Shown here: positions 15,630 through 23,284 of the stretch, piece after piece
Position numbering within the stretch: position 1 is the stretch's first letter
How the letters are laid out: each line of letters begins with the position of its first letter
Source of the DNA: Anaerolineales bacterium
Lineage (GTDB): Bacteria > Chloroflexota > Anaerolineae > Anaerolineales > Villigracilaceae
Length of the DNA stretch: 64,000 nt
Reading direction: 5' to 3'
Assembly: GCA_015075725.1 (NCBI GenBank)
Contig: JABTTV010000001.1
Coordinates: 1,178,001 to 1,242,000 of the forward strand
Notes under the pieces: generated by a model
What the model saw: only the letters and a program-made list of their open reading frames with translations
Database searches by the model: none
What the model was told of the DNA's origin: nothing
Made by a program: the position numbers and the translations under genes

Positions 15630-16136
15630 CTATCCAAACAAGCGCGCTGATGCCATGAAAAAGATCGAGATCATGATGAAGTATGCATTTAATCTGCCAA
15701 CCAGCGCCTGGCGCTTCTGAAGCGCCTGCAATGCGGACATTTGCTCTGGGGTGGGTTTTCCCTGGATCTGCGCCCCCAAAGCCGCCAACGCCTTATTCGT
15801 ATTACCCACCATCACACCAAAGATGAAAGCCAGTATGCCGGCTGTCGCGCCGGTCCCGAACCCAATGCCTGTCGGCGTCCGCATCCAGGCGGATTGGAAC
15901 CAGCTTGAATCAATTCCATAAAGAACCGACCCCGCAAGGACCGTAGTCAGGCCCACGATCATCATGAATGGGGTAAAACTCGTCCTGCCCATTAAATGCC
16001 CGGCAAACTGCTTGCCTGAATCGCCCGTCGCGCCGATGGTCGGGACGATGAAAAAATACATCGCGACCGCCCCGCCCGCCCAAAGAATGCCGGATATGAT
16101 ATGAAGAACCCGCAGTATCGAAAACAATAAAGTCAT
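15630..16136 (-). CDS. Four-helix integral membrane protein of unknown function
   Basis: 168 residues with predicted membrane helices near residues 8-32, 53-75, 90-112 and 145-165. The N-terminal RVLHIISGILWAGGAV segment resembles CopD/DUF2269-type membrane proteins, where a helix-1 His is conserved, but I cannot assign a family with certainty. An AGGAG-like sequence (AAAGGAGATATACC) precedes the ATG. Single gene, divergent from the next one. Confidence 0.65.
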   Translation of the reverse strand: MTLLFSILRVLHIISGILWAGGAVAMYFFIVPTIGATGDSGKQFAGHLMGRTSFTPFMMIVGLTTVLAGSVLYGIDSSWFQSAWMRTPTGIGFGTGATAGILAFIFGVMVGNTNKALAALGAQIQGKPTPEQMSALQALQKRQALVGRLNAYFIMISIFFMASARLFG

Positions 16137-16192
16137 GGTATATCTCCTTTGCCAGTAAAAACCCTGAAATGCAAATTCGCTACGCAGGATGT

Positions 16193-16198
16193 TAGAAT
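16193..16198 (+). promoter_or_regulatory. -10 box TAGAAT of a leaderless-type promoter
   Basis: TAGAAT ends 7 nt before the ATG at 16205; no ribosome binding site between. Confidence 0.5.
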
Positions 16199-16204
16199 CC
16201 AGCC

Positions 16205-17833
16205 ATGCCCACCCTCGAGCAAAGTCTTCAAAGAGCTGATATCGGACATCTACGCATCATCGCTGAACTATGGAGATTGGAATTGGAATCCGCCGGCGTT
16301 GATTCGGCACTTGAAGAACTCTGCGCCTCTTTGCTGGACCTTGAAACTGTCTCCGAAACCCTGGAGGTTCTCCCCGCCGACGCCCGCTCCGCGCTGAACG
16401 AACTCGCCGCCGCAGATGGAAAAATCGAATGGACGATCTTCACACGCAAATACGGCGAGATCCGCGAGATGGGTTCAGGCAAACGCGACCGCGAACGTCC
16501 GCACCTTAAGCCTGTTTCCATCGCAGAAGTTTTGTATTATCGCGGCTTGATCTCCAAAGCATTCTTCGATACCGAAAAGGGCGCGCAGGAATTCGCCTAC
16601 ATCCCCGAGGATTTGCTCGAGATCATTGGCGGGGAGGGGCATGACGAGGATGCCGCCGCAATCACGCCGAAGAGGGGGAGGAGTCAAAACGAGCCGTTGG
16701 GCCGCCCAGCCACGCCCATTGAAAAAGCCTTCGAGATTCCCGCCACCGACCACATCCTCGACAATGCAACCACCTACCTGGCTGCATTGCGTATTGGCGA
16801 AGAAAAAAGCGCGTTGCACTTGAAGCCCGACCTGCAAAAATTACTTGAAACGGCCGGCCTTATCAAAGACAAGGGATTGCATCCCGAAGCCGTCAAAAAA
16901 TTTCTCGAAGTCCCCCGCGCAGAAGCTTTGGACATGCTCTACAACGCCTGGCTCGACTCTACCACCTTCGATGAATTGCGTTTGATCCCCGGTATCGTCT
17001 GTGAGGGCGAATGGAAGAATCAGCCGCAAGTGACGCGCGATTTCTTGACAAATCTCATCAGCGACATCCCACAAGGCAAGTGGTGGAGCATTCCAGCCTT
17101 CGTTAAAGCAGTCAAGGAAAAATACCCGGATTTCCAACGTCCCGCCGGGGATTACGACTCCTGGTTCATCAGGCGCGAATCGGACGGCACCTACCTGCGG
17201 GGATTCGCGTATTGGGATTCAGTGGATGGCGCGTTGGTGAAATATGTCATTCAAACGCTTCATTGGCTGGGGCAGGCTGACCTGGCATCGCCGGAGGAGG
17301 ACAAAGAAGCGACGGCGTTTCGCCCTGCTCATGGCGGCGCCGGGGACGACAGCGGGAGCAAAGACAACAAGATCATCACCACTTCCACTGGAAGAATCAC
17401 CGTCCCGCGTTTGTTTTCGCGCGCAGTGCGCTATCAACTGGCGCGGTTCTGCGAGTGGGATGAGCCAAAGGGAGATGAATATTTTTACCGCATTTCGGCT
17501 GAATCATTGAAACGCGCCAGCGAACAGGGATTGAAAGCCGAGCAGTTACTTGCGATGCTGGTCAAGTACACGAACGGCTCGGTCCCGCCTGCATTGGTCA
17601 AGGCATTGAAGCGCTGGGATGCGAACGGATCCGAAGCCCGGGTGGAGAGTCTGCATGTGCTAAGAGTCAGCAGGCCCGAGATTATGGAAGAGATGCGAAA
17701 GTCGAAGGCGGGGAAATTCCTTGGCGAACTCCTCAGCCCGACCGCAGTGGTTGTCAAAAGCGGAGCCATCCATAAAGTGTTGGCGGAACTTGCCGAGCTG
17801 GGAGTGCTGGCGGAAGTGATAAGTGACAAATAG
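16205..17833 (+). CDS. Helicase-associated-domain-like protein of unknown function
   Basis: 542 residues, no transmembrane segment. The N-terminal third (EVLPADARSALNELAAADGK, then FTRKYGEIREMG and RDRERPHLKPVS) and the C-terminal winged-helix-like end (SGAIHKVLAELAELGVLAEV) resemble chloroflexal proteins annotated with the XPB/Ssl2-like helicase C-terminal domain (Helicase_C_3). No Walker A or DEAD motif is present, so it is not itself a helicase. Two acidic or basic linkers near residues 140-180 and 360-395 look disordered. A DNA-binding accessory role is a guess. Leaderless-type start. Confidence 0.6.
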   Translation: MPTLEQSLQRADIGHLRIIAELWRLELESAGVDSALEELCASLLDLETVSETLEVLPADARSALNELAAADGKIEWTIFTRKYGEIREMGSGKRDRERPHLKPVSIAEVLYYRGLISKAFFDTEKGAQEFAYIPEDLLEIIGGEGHDEDAAAITPKRGRSQNEPLGRPATPIEKAFEIPATDHILDNATTYLAALRIGEEKSALHLKPDLQKLLETAGLIKDKGLHPEAVKKFLEVPRAEALDMLYNAWLDSTTFDELRLIPGIVCEGEWKNQPQVTRDFLTNLISDIPQGKWWSIPAFVKAVKEKYPDFQRPAGDYDSWFIRRESDGTYLRGFAYWDSVDGALVKYVIQTLHWLGQADLASPEEDKEATAFRPAHGGAGDDSGSKDNKIITTSTGRITVPRLFSRAVRYQLARFCEWDEPKGDEYFYRISAESLKRASEQGLKAEQLLAMLVKYTNGSVPPALVKALKRWDANGSEARVESLHVLRVSRPEIMEEMRKSKAGKFLGELLSPTAVVVKSGAIHKVLAELAELGVLAEVISDK

Positions 17834-17864
17834 ATTCGTGACACACCGCGTCATTTGAAATCGC

Positions 17865-17870
17865 TATAAT
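17865..17870 (+). promoter_or_regulatory. -10 box TATAAT of kbl
   Basis: TATAAT 28 nt before the kbl start; the resulting leader of about 20 nt contains AAGGAG. No clear -35. Confidence 0.5.
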
Positions 17871-17898
17871 GAAACCGAACGTTCAACAAGGAGATATC

Positions 17899-19077
17899 AT
17901 GTCGAAAATCGATTGGATCCAGCAGGAGATCGATGGCTTGAAATCGCAGGGGTTATATAACAACATCCGCACTATTGGTTCGCCGCAGGGCGCATGGCTC
18001 CTGGTGGATGGCAAAAATGTTTTGAATTTTTGTTCGAACAATTATCTGGGGCTTGCCAATCACCCTGCCCTGGTTACGGCTTCAAAAAAGGCAACGGATG
18101 AAATGGGCGTGGGTCCCGCCGCGGTGCGCTCGATCGCAGGGACGATGACCTTGCACGTGGAACTCGAAAAACGCCTGGCACAGTTCAAAGGGGTGGAAGC
18201 GGCGATCACATTCCAAAGCGGGTTTACCGCCAATTTAGCCACCATTCCCGGTTTGGTTGGGAAGGAAGATGTGATCTTTTCGGACAGATTGAATCACGCA
18301 TCCATCATTGATGGCTGCCGCCTCTCCGGCGCGAAGATCATCGCGTATGAACACAACGACGTGAGATCGCTCGAAGAGCAGATAAAAGCCAACCTGAAAG
18401 ATTACCGCCGCGCGCTCATTATCACAGACGGCGTCTTCAGCATGGACGGCGACATTGCGCCCCTGCCCGATATTTACGAAGTGGCGAAGAAGTACGACAT
18501 TCTTCTAATGGTGGACGATGCGCATGGCGAAGGCGTGCTCGGCAAGGGCGGACGCGGCATCGTCAATCACTTCGGCTTGCACGGCAAAGTAGACGTGGAA
18601 GTCGGCACGATGTCCAAAGCCTTCGGCGTGGTGGGCGGGATCGTGGCGGGCAAAGCGGTCATCATCGAATGGTTGCGCCAGCGTGGACGCCCCTTCCTGT
18701 TCTCTTCGGCAGTGACCGTCCCAGATGCGGCGGCTTGTCTGGCTGCCGTTGACTTGCTCGAAGATTCGACTCAACTGGTGGATAAACTTTGGGAGAACGC
18801 CAAATACTTCAAAGCCGAAATGAAGAACCTTGGTTTCAATACCGGCATGAGCGAAACACCCATCACACCGGTCATGCTTGGTGAGGCGCCGCTCGCACAA
18901 CAGTTCAGCCGCGAGTTGTTCGAAGGAGGCGTGTTCGCGATGTCCATTGGCTACCCGACCGTGCCGCAGGGCAAAGCGAGAATCCGCGTGATGATCTCTG
19001 CCGCGCACTCGAAGGATGATCTCGATAAAGGCTTGGAGGCTTTCAAGAACGTGGGGAAGAAGTTGGGTGTGATTTAG
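17899..19077 (+). CDS. kbl: Glycine C-acetyltransferase (2-amino-3-ketobutyrate CoA ligase)
   Basis: 392 residues, normal length for this fold-type I PLP enzyme of the alpha-oxoamine synthase family. Visible are [13 protein letters not shown], the glycine-rich [11 protein letters not shown], the DGVFSMDGD motif, the cofactor Asp/His region [11 protein letters not shown], and the PLP lysine Lys240 in GTMSKAFG. It interconverts 2-amino-3-oxobutyrate and CoA with glycine and acetyl-CoA, in threonine breakdown; a threonine dehydrogenase gene is not in the window. The 8-amino-7-oxononanoate synthase alternative is less likely from sequence style. Strong AAGGAG before ATG 17899. Confidence 0.92.
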   Translation: MSKIDWIQQEIDGLKSQGLYNNIRTIGSPQGAWLLVDGKNVLNFCSNNYLGLANHPALVTASKKATDEMGVGPAAVRSIAGTMTLHVELEKRLAQFKGVEAAITFQSGFTANLATIPGLVGKEDVIFSDRLNHASIIDGCRLSGAKIIAYEHNDVRSLEEQIKANLKDYRRALIITDGVFSMDGDIAPLPDIYEVAKKYDILLMVDDAHGEGVLGKGGRGIVNHFGLHGKVDVEVGTMSKAFGVVGGIVAGKAVIIEWLRQRGRPFLFSSAVTVPDAAACLAAVDLLEDSTQLVDKLWENAKYFKAEMKNLGFNTGMSETPITPVMLGEAPLAQQFSRELFEGGVFAMSIGYPTVPQGKARIRVMISAAHSKDDLDKGLEAFKNVGKKLGVI

Positions 19078-19171
19078 TCGAGCAGTGAATAGTAAATGGT
19101 TGAATAGTTAGACGGCGCGGGTGGGGCGCCATCTTTACTATGATAGTTGTAATCAGAAGAAGAAGCACTCT

Positions 19172-19249
19172 ATGATTCTTATCTGGATCGTCTTGGCAGT
19201 GATCGGCATTATCATTGCAATCGCCATCTATGATCATTTCCGCAAGTGA
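19172..19249 (+). CDS. 25-residue single-pass membrane peptide
   Basis: ATG...TGA of 26 codons encoding an N-terminal run of hydrophobic residues (MILIWIVLAVIGIIIAIAIY) and a charged DHFRK tail, exactly one membrane span with a positive-ended cytosolic tail. An AGAAGAAG purine stretch lies about 8 nt upstream. Short enough to be missed by gene finders. No family is recognised; the coherent single-helix composition is the only evidence that it is real. Confidence 0.45.
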   Translation: MILIWIVLAVIGIIIAIAIYDHFRK

Positions 19250-19357
19250 ATCTGTCGCTCCCATTTCCTGCTCAATATTCTCTTCCTCACCGTCAAACTT
19301 CAGGTCGACGGTTTTGTTATGGTAAAATCGCATCCGCTTCCGAAAAAAATGGAAATT

Positions 19358-19445
19358 GGAGGGATGGCCGAGCGGCTGAAGGCGCATGTCTTGAAAACAT
19401 GTTTGGGTCACACCAACGTGGGTTCGAATCCCACTCCCTCCGCCA
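19358..19445 (+). tRNA. tRNA-Ser (anticodon UGA), CCA encoded
   Basis: Acceptor GGAGGGA pairs with TCCCTCC (19435-19441); discriminator G, then encoded CCA. Anticodon stem CATGT/ACATG encloses CTTGAAA, giving anticodon TGA at 19392-19394. A long variable arm and GGTTCGAATCC T-arm are typical of class II tRNA-Ser. Confidence 0.96.
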
Positions 19446-19502
19446 GCCGATTTCGATTGACGGTTGACGATTTGCGATTAAAATAAATTCGTAAATCAAA
19501 TC

Positions 19503-19589
19503 GGGGAGGTGCCAGAGTGGCTGAATGGGCTCGCCTGCTAAGTGAGTGCCGGGTAAAACCGGTCGCGGGTTCGAATCCCGCCCTCTCCG
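19503..19589 (+). tRNA. tRNA-Ser (anticodon GCU), CCA not encoded
   Basis: Acceptor GGGGAGG pairs with CCTCTCC (19582-19588) with one G-U pair; discriminator G19589 is followed by CTG, so CCA must be added. Anticodon loop CTGCTAA gives GCT at 19537-19539. Long variable arm with CCGGGTAAAACCGG. Its 3' end starts a tandem repeat. Confidence 0.95.
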
Positions 19590-19798
19590 CTGAAAACGCA
19601 TTCGCAAGAGTGCGTTTTTGTTTTGTCTGGTCGCGCGCCCCCATTGAGGGGATGACATTCGAATCCCGCCTCTCCGCTGAAAACGCATTCGCAAGAGTGC
19701 GTTTTTGTTTTGTCCGGTTGCGGGCCCCCATTGAGGGGATGACATTCGAATCCCGCCCTCTCCGCTGAAAACGCATTCGCAAGAGTGCGTTTTTGTTG
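19570..19798 (+). repeat. Tandem repeat of the tRNA-Ser(GCU) 3' end plus terminator hairpin, 2.6 copies
   Basis: Copy 1 (19570-19657, 88 bp) begins in the T-arm at TTCGAATCCCG and runs through the acceptor strand, an AAAACGCA...TGCGTTTTT hairpin and GCCCCCATTGAGGGGATGACA. Copy 2 is 19658-19744 (87 bp, one C lost), and partial copy 3 is 19745-19798. The hairpins with T-runs are tRNA terminators, so three sit in series. Apparent antisense reading frames here are repeat artefacts. Confidence 0.9.
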
Positions 19799-19955
19799 TT
19801 ATCGCAAAGTAAGCAAAGAAGCTCAAAAACTTGGCGTGCCTGGCGGTTATATTTCCTGTAGCCGGTGTATTTTCACGGTCGCGCGCAACTGACAATCAAG
19901 ATTCTTACCGCAAAGGCGCAAGGACGCGAAGTTTTTTCATGACATATACCACCCG
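19799..19955. other. Non-coding spacer with a CGCAAAGGCGCAAGGACGCGAAG element
   Basis: No gene is seen. Positions 19909-19932 hold CCGCAAAGGCGCAAGGACGC, a short imperfect direct repeat of the GC(A)AAGG type, preceded by AT-rich sequence. Confidence 0.5.
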
Positions 19956-20780
19956 CTATTTTATTGAATTGATAAGAGCGTAGATTTCTTTTTTATTCCA
20001 ACTGCTTTGCTCTGCCAATTCATTTGATAGTTCCTTGGCGGATTTTCCCGCTTTCAGTCCCCTCCTGATGGCTCTCAGCAATTCATCCTTCCCCCATTTT
20101 CCACTTTCCATTTTTCCCTTTCCTTCGATCACCAAAGTAAACTCGCCGCGCGATTCCTTCGATCTGAAATGCGAGACCGCACCGGTGACCGTTCCGCGCC
20201 AGTATTCCTCGTGCAGTTTGGTCATTTCACGCGCGACGCAGATTCGACGGTCGCCCAATGTTGAGAGTATATCTTCAAGCGAATTAATGATCCGATGCGG
20301 GGTTTCGAGAAAGATGAGAGTGTAGGTCTGGTCGGAGACTTGAGTCAAAGCCTTGCGGCGTTCGGTGGATTTGTGCGGAAGATAGCCGAGGTAAAGAAAG
20401 GAATCCGTGGGCAAGCCGGATGCGCTCAAGGCGGCGATGGGGGCTGAGGGTCCGGGGACAGGGATAACGTCGAAAGAGGCGGCGAGGGCGGCTCGGACCA
20501 GTTCATATCCGGGGTCGTTTATCCCGGGAGTCCCTGCATCCGAGACCAGAGCCACATCGCCCTTCGAAAGTTGTTCGAGGATGAAATCGAGTTTATCCAG
20601 TTTATTTTGTTCCCAATAACTGGTAATCCTGGTATCGATGCCAAAGTGCTCGAGAAGTTTCCCCGTGTGACGCGTATCCTCCGCCGCGATCAGAACCGCA
20701 TTACGCAGGACGTTCAAAGCCCGCGGACTGATGTCTTCAAGATTGCCGATCGGCGTGGCAACTAGAAACAGGGTGCCCAT
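19956..20780 (-). CDS. rsmI: 16S rRNA (cytidine1402-2'-O)-methyltransferase
   Basis: 274 residues. Family motifs: LFLVATPIGNLEDISPRAL at the start, AAEDTRHTGKLL, LVSDAGTPGINDPG and VPGPSAPIAALSASGLP, all of the tetrapyrrole-methylase-fold RsmI. It methylates the ribose of C1402 in the decoding centre with SAM. The segment KGKMESGKWGK (about residue 222-232) is encoded by a GGAAAGTGG-type simple repeat and interrupts the usual EF(T/V)LVIEG to C-terminal helix junction. The ATG has a TAAAAT box 7 nt upstream and no Shine-Dalgarno. Confidence 0.95.
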   Translation of the reverse strand: MGTLFLVATPIGNLEDISPRALNVLRNAVLIAAEDTRHTGKLLEHFGIDTRITSYWEQNKLDKLDFILEQLSKGDVALVSDAGTPGINDPGYELVRAALAASFDVIPVPGPSAPIAALSASGLPTDSFLYLGYLPHKSTERRKALTQVSDQTYTLIFLETPHRIINSLEDILSTLGDRRICVAREMTKLHEEYWRGTVTGAVSHFRSKESRGEFTLVIEGKGKMESGKWGKDELLRAIRRGLKAGKSAKELSNELAEQSSWNKKEIYALINSIK

Positions 20781-20786
20781 TTTGTA

Positions 20787-20792
20787 ATTTTA
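20787..20792 (-). promoter_or_regulatory. -10 box TAAAAT of a leaderless-type promoter for rsmI
   Basis: TAAAAT on the minus strand ends 7 nt before the rsmI ATG at 20780. Confidence 0.45.
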
Positions 20793-20810
20793 TCATCCCG
20801 GTTCTGAAAT

Positions 20811-20840
20811 AAAAATCGGGCGTTTGAATACGCCCGATTT
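20811..20840 (-). terminator. Intrinsic terminator of the Ser/Thr kinase gene
   Basis: On the minus strand, AAATCGGGCGT with its perfect complement (11-bp stem, 6-nt loop) followed by TTTTT at 20815-20811, starting 5 bp after the kinase stop. Confidence 0.8.
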
Positions 20841-20844
20841 CATT

Positions 20845-22314
20845 TTATCCGCCGCATCCTTTGAGCGGGATTTCGATCACCCGGCAGCCCGCCTCTTCTT
20901 TTGGAATGGCAATACAGCATCCGTTTTCGGCATTGAAAGTCGAATCCGGTGAACATTGCGCCAGTTCCTGTTCGGACAACTCTGGCACTTTGCAAACCTG
21001 AAGTTGGACCACGGCAAAACTTGGCCCGGTGCAGGAGACAATCCTTTCACCGTTCTTGACGGCTTCCTGGCGGCATTTGCTCCCATCGGTGTTCAATACG
21101 GTAAATATTGCGTTTTCTTCCATCATTGCATAGGCGTATGGGATCTTCTGATTGCACAAGTTATCCGTCAACCTTGCAATGGGTGTGGGGAAGGCGATAT
21201 CCGCCGAGCACGCGGGAGCAAATGCGGGACTGGTCGCGGTCGGTTCGAGCGTGGCTGTGACCACCACAGTGACAAGAGCCGGGGGTTCGTCCGATTGTGT
21301 CTCACCGGCAGCCGGGGCTGTTGACGTGACATCCGGCGCGAGGAGTTGGTTGCGAAGCAGGAGGAAGCCGATCACGGCAACCAATGCCACAACGCCTGTA
21401 ACGATCAGGCCGGTATTCCATTTACGGGAAGCCGGTTTGCCTGTCGCGCCCAGCCGCGAGGTAATGCCGCTATTCGTATTGAAGGTAAGGTTTCCCGAAT
21501 GCCCGAACGCGATCGTGTTCATGGCTTTTGCCAGCTCGATGGTGTTTTCGTAGCGTTGGTTCTTATCCTTTGCCATGGCGGTCTTAATGACCGCATCCAC
21601 CTCGGGCGGCAAGTCTGGCAGGACTTTAAGGATTTCAGGCACGGGTTCGGTTATATGCTTGACCACCACCCCCATGGGCGTATCCGCGCTGTAGGGCTGG
21701 TGTCCGCTCAACATTTGGTAAACGATGACTCCCAATCCATACACATCGCTGCGTTGGTCGATCTCGACTCCCTGAGCCTGTTCGGGACTCATATAGGCGG
21801 GAGTACCGATCACCCCGGAGCCGGTCAGGTTGCTGGTGGATTCCGTCAGTTTGGCAACACCGAAATCGGAAATGAAAGGTTCGCCGTTCTCATCGAACAG
21901 GATGTTATCGGGCTTCAAGTCGCGGTGGATCACACCTTTGCGATGGGCATAGGCGAGTCCCTGGGCAACCTTTTCGACGATCTTTGCAGTGTCCTGAATC
22001 GAGATGCCCCCTTTTTCGATCACATCCGAAAGGGAGCCGCCATTCATAAAGCGCATGACGAAGTAGGGTTGCTCGTTGAATTCCCCCGTATCGTACACCG
22101 GCACGATGGACGGATGCTCGAGCGAGGCGATCATCTTGATCTCACGCTCGAAGCGCGAACGAAACTGCGGGTCATGCAGCATCTCGCGCGGCAGGACCTT
22201 GATGGCAACCTCGCGGTCGAAGTTGGGGTCGAATGCGCGGTAAACAGTTGCCATGCCGCCGCGGCCCAATTCCGACTTGACTTCGTAACGTCCGATCTTT
22301 TCAGGGAGTGGCAT
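20845..22314 (-). CDS. Membrane-anchored Ser/Thr protein kinase (Hanks type) with Cys-rich exported domain
   Basis: 489 residues. Kinase domain 9-265: glycine loop LGRGGMATV, Lys39 in VAIKV, catalytic HRDLKPDN (Asp132), DFG at 150-152, SPEQA. One membrane helix at 302-320, then a Thr/Pro/Ala linker and an exported domain with about ten cysteines, including a C-x-x-x and NGCCIAIP stretch, probably disulfide-bonded and acting as the sensor (inference). No PASTA repeats. Homology starts at MPLPEKIGRYE; the ATG at 22314 has TATACT 8 nt upstream. Close paralogue of the kinase at 58789-60870. Confidence 0.93.
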   Translation of the reverse strand: MPLPEKIGRYEVKSELGRGGMATVYRAFDPNFDREVAIKVLPREMLHDPQFRSRFEREIKMIASLEHPSIVPVYDTGEFNEQPYFVMRFMNGGSLSDVIEKGGISIQDTAKIVEKVAQGLAYAHRKGVIHRDLKPDNILFDENGEPFISDFGVAKLTESTSNLTGSGVIGTPAYMSPEQAQGVEIDQRSDVYGLGVIVYQMLSGHQPYSADTPMGVVVKHITEPVPEILKVLPDLPPEVDAVIKTAMAKDKNQRYENTIELAKAMNTIAFGHSGNLTFNTNSGITSRLGATGKPASRKWNTGLIVTGVVALVAVIGFLLLRNQLLAPDVTSTAPAAGETQSDEPPALVTVVVTATLEPTATSPAFAPACSADIAFPTPIARLTDNLCNQKIPYAYAMMEENAIFTVLNTDGSKCRQEAVKNGERIVSCTGPSFAVVQLQVCKVPELSEQELAQCSPDSTFNAENGCCIAIPKEEAGCRVIEIPLKGCGG

Positions 22315-22321
22315 GCCCGCT

Positions 22322-22327
22322 AGTATA
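22322..22327 (-). promoter_or_regulatory. -10 box TATACT of a leaderless-type promoter for the Ser/Thr kinase
   Basis: TATACT ends 8 nt before the kinase ATG at 22314, leaving room for at most a one- or two-base leader. Confidence 0.45.
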
Positions 22328-22390
22328 AACCAGCCAAAACATCGGCGCAAGAAGATTTAACGGGCGTATTATGGTTTTGGAATGATATTA

Positions 22391-22422
22391 AAAAGTAACA
22401 GCCACCCTGCGGTGACTGTTAC
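22391..22422 (-). terminator. Intrinsic terminator of ssb
   Basis: GTAACAGTCACC / GGTGGCTGTTAC stem (12 bp, one G-U) with a 4-nt loop, followed on the minus strand by TTTTTAA, starting 9 bp after the ssb stop. Confidence 0.8.
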
Positions 22423-22430
22423 CTGGTTGT

Positions 22431-22823
22431 TTACTCGCCGGCCAACTCGTACTCGCCGGGATCTTCGTCCACTGCCATTACCGGCTCTTCCTTCTCCTTG
22501 CGGTCGAGGAATTGCAGGCTTTGGACGACGATTTTGGTGAAGTATTTCGTTTCACCGTTGGCCTCGTATTTGTCGGTCTTCAACCGGCCCTCCACGAAGA
22601 CCAGGCTGCCTTTCTTCAGGTATTCCTGGCAGACTTCGCCGAGCCGCCCCCACGCTTCGATATTCATCCACTCGGTGGAGTCCCGCGTCTCGCCGTTCTT
22701 GTCCTTCCAGCGATTGGTGACGGCGAGACTGAAATGGCAGACTTTCTTGCCGGTGGGGGTGAACTTGGTTTCGGGGTCGCGGCCGAGCCGCCCGATCAGT
22801 TGAACGCGGTTTAGTGTTGGCAT
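22431..22823 (-). CDS. ssb: Single-stranded DNA-binding protein
   Basis: 130 residues forming one OB fold: LNRVQLIGRLGRDPETKFTP, VCHFSLAVTN, WMNIEAWG, EYLKKGSLVFVEGRL and YFTKIVVQSLQFL. The acidic tail is short and ends EYELAGE instead of the classical DDDIPF tip, so partner recruitment through the tip may differ. GGGGAG precedes the ATG. A short reading frame at 22811-22873 overlaps its start. Encoded far from rpsF/rpsR, so this is a stand-alone ssb. Confidence 0.92.
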   Translation of the reverse strand: MPTLNRVQLIGRLGRDPETKFTPTGKKVCHFSLAVTNRWKDKNGETRDSTEWMNIEAWGRLGEVCQEYLKKGSLVFVEGRLKTDKYEANGETKYFTKIVVQSLQFLDRKEKEEPVMAVDEDPGEYELAGE

Positions 22824-22873
22824 GCCGGCTCCCCTTTCGTTTCGATTACTTTTAGATGCTGTTTACGTGTCAT
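22811..22873 (-). CDS. Candidate 20-residue upstream peptide overlapping the ssb start
   Basis: ATG at 22873 preceded by AAGGAGACC, encoding a basic peptide that starts MTRKQHLKV and stops 13 nt inside ssb in another frame. The ribosome binding site is stronger than that of ssb. It could couple or regulate ssb translation, or be chance; only the site and overlap support it. Confidence 0.35.
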   Translation of the reverse strand: MTRKQHLKVIETKGEPACQH

Positions 22874-22964
22874 TTTTGGTCTCCTTTTTCTCTAAAAGAA
22901 CAGGCTATTAAGTTGTAGATCGCCCAAGCCGCGCATGGGCGAGAATTAACAGGGTTATACTTGG

Positions 22965-23183
22965 TTACGACCCTGCGCTTTCCGTATTGGATGAAGTGGA
23001 CGTGGTTGCCGCGCTTTCAGCCTTCTTGAGGACGGGCATGCCGGTCTTCATTTCAACCACGTTGTATCCGGCGGGGACGGCGTCGAGGGCGCCTTCCTTG
23101 ACCTCTTTCGCGAAGAAGAACATCTTGCCCTTCGCGTGCAGGTAATAGGTCGTGCCTTTTGAGTTGGTGTATCCGTAAGCCAT
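22965..23183 (-). CDS. Small hypothetical protein (72 aa)
   Basis: Not recognised. 72 residues: an aromatic N-terminal half (GYTNSKGTTYYLHAKGKMFF), then KEVKEGALDAVPAGYNVVEM, reading like a small beta-rich domain with alternating aromatic residues, and a Ser/Thr-rich disordered tail. No signal peptide or membrane helix. AAAGGAG 6 nt upstream and a good promoter (23215-23243) argue that it is expressed. Neighbours ssb and panC give no clear functional hint. Confidence 0.7.
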   Translation of the reverse strand: MAYGYTNSKGTTYYLHAKGKMFFFAKEVKEGALDAVPAGYNVVEMKTGMPVLKKAESAATTSTSSNTESAGS

Positions 23184-23214
23184 TCAATTGCTCCTTTTCC
23201 TGAATTGTAATAAA

Positions 23215-23243
23215 AGTGTAGAACAAAGTTTCTAGCCTGTCAA
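23215..23243 (-). promoter_or_regulatory. sigma70-type promoter of the 72-aa protein gene
   Basis: Minus strand: -35 TTGACA (23238-23243), 17-nt spacer, -10 TACACT (23215-23220). The best consensus match in the window. Confidence 0.7.
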
Positions 23244-23284
23244 GTAGGAAAACAGTTGTTGTATATACAAATTTCGAGGATGGT

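Noticed and set aside
19570..19798. CRISPR-like array
   Set aside because: Repeat units are contiguous 87-88-bp copies of a tRNA end without unique spacers, and no cas genes are present.
19317..19895. Long minus-strand frame with repeated peptides across the tRNA region
   Set aside because: It reads through two tRNA genes and the tRNA-derived tandem repeat; the repeated peptide is a by-product of the DNA repeat.
21346..22323. Plus-strand frame of 325 codons opposite the Ser/Thr kinase
   Set aside because: It is antisense to a well-conserved kinase, and GC-rich codon bias opens the frame; no family features.
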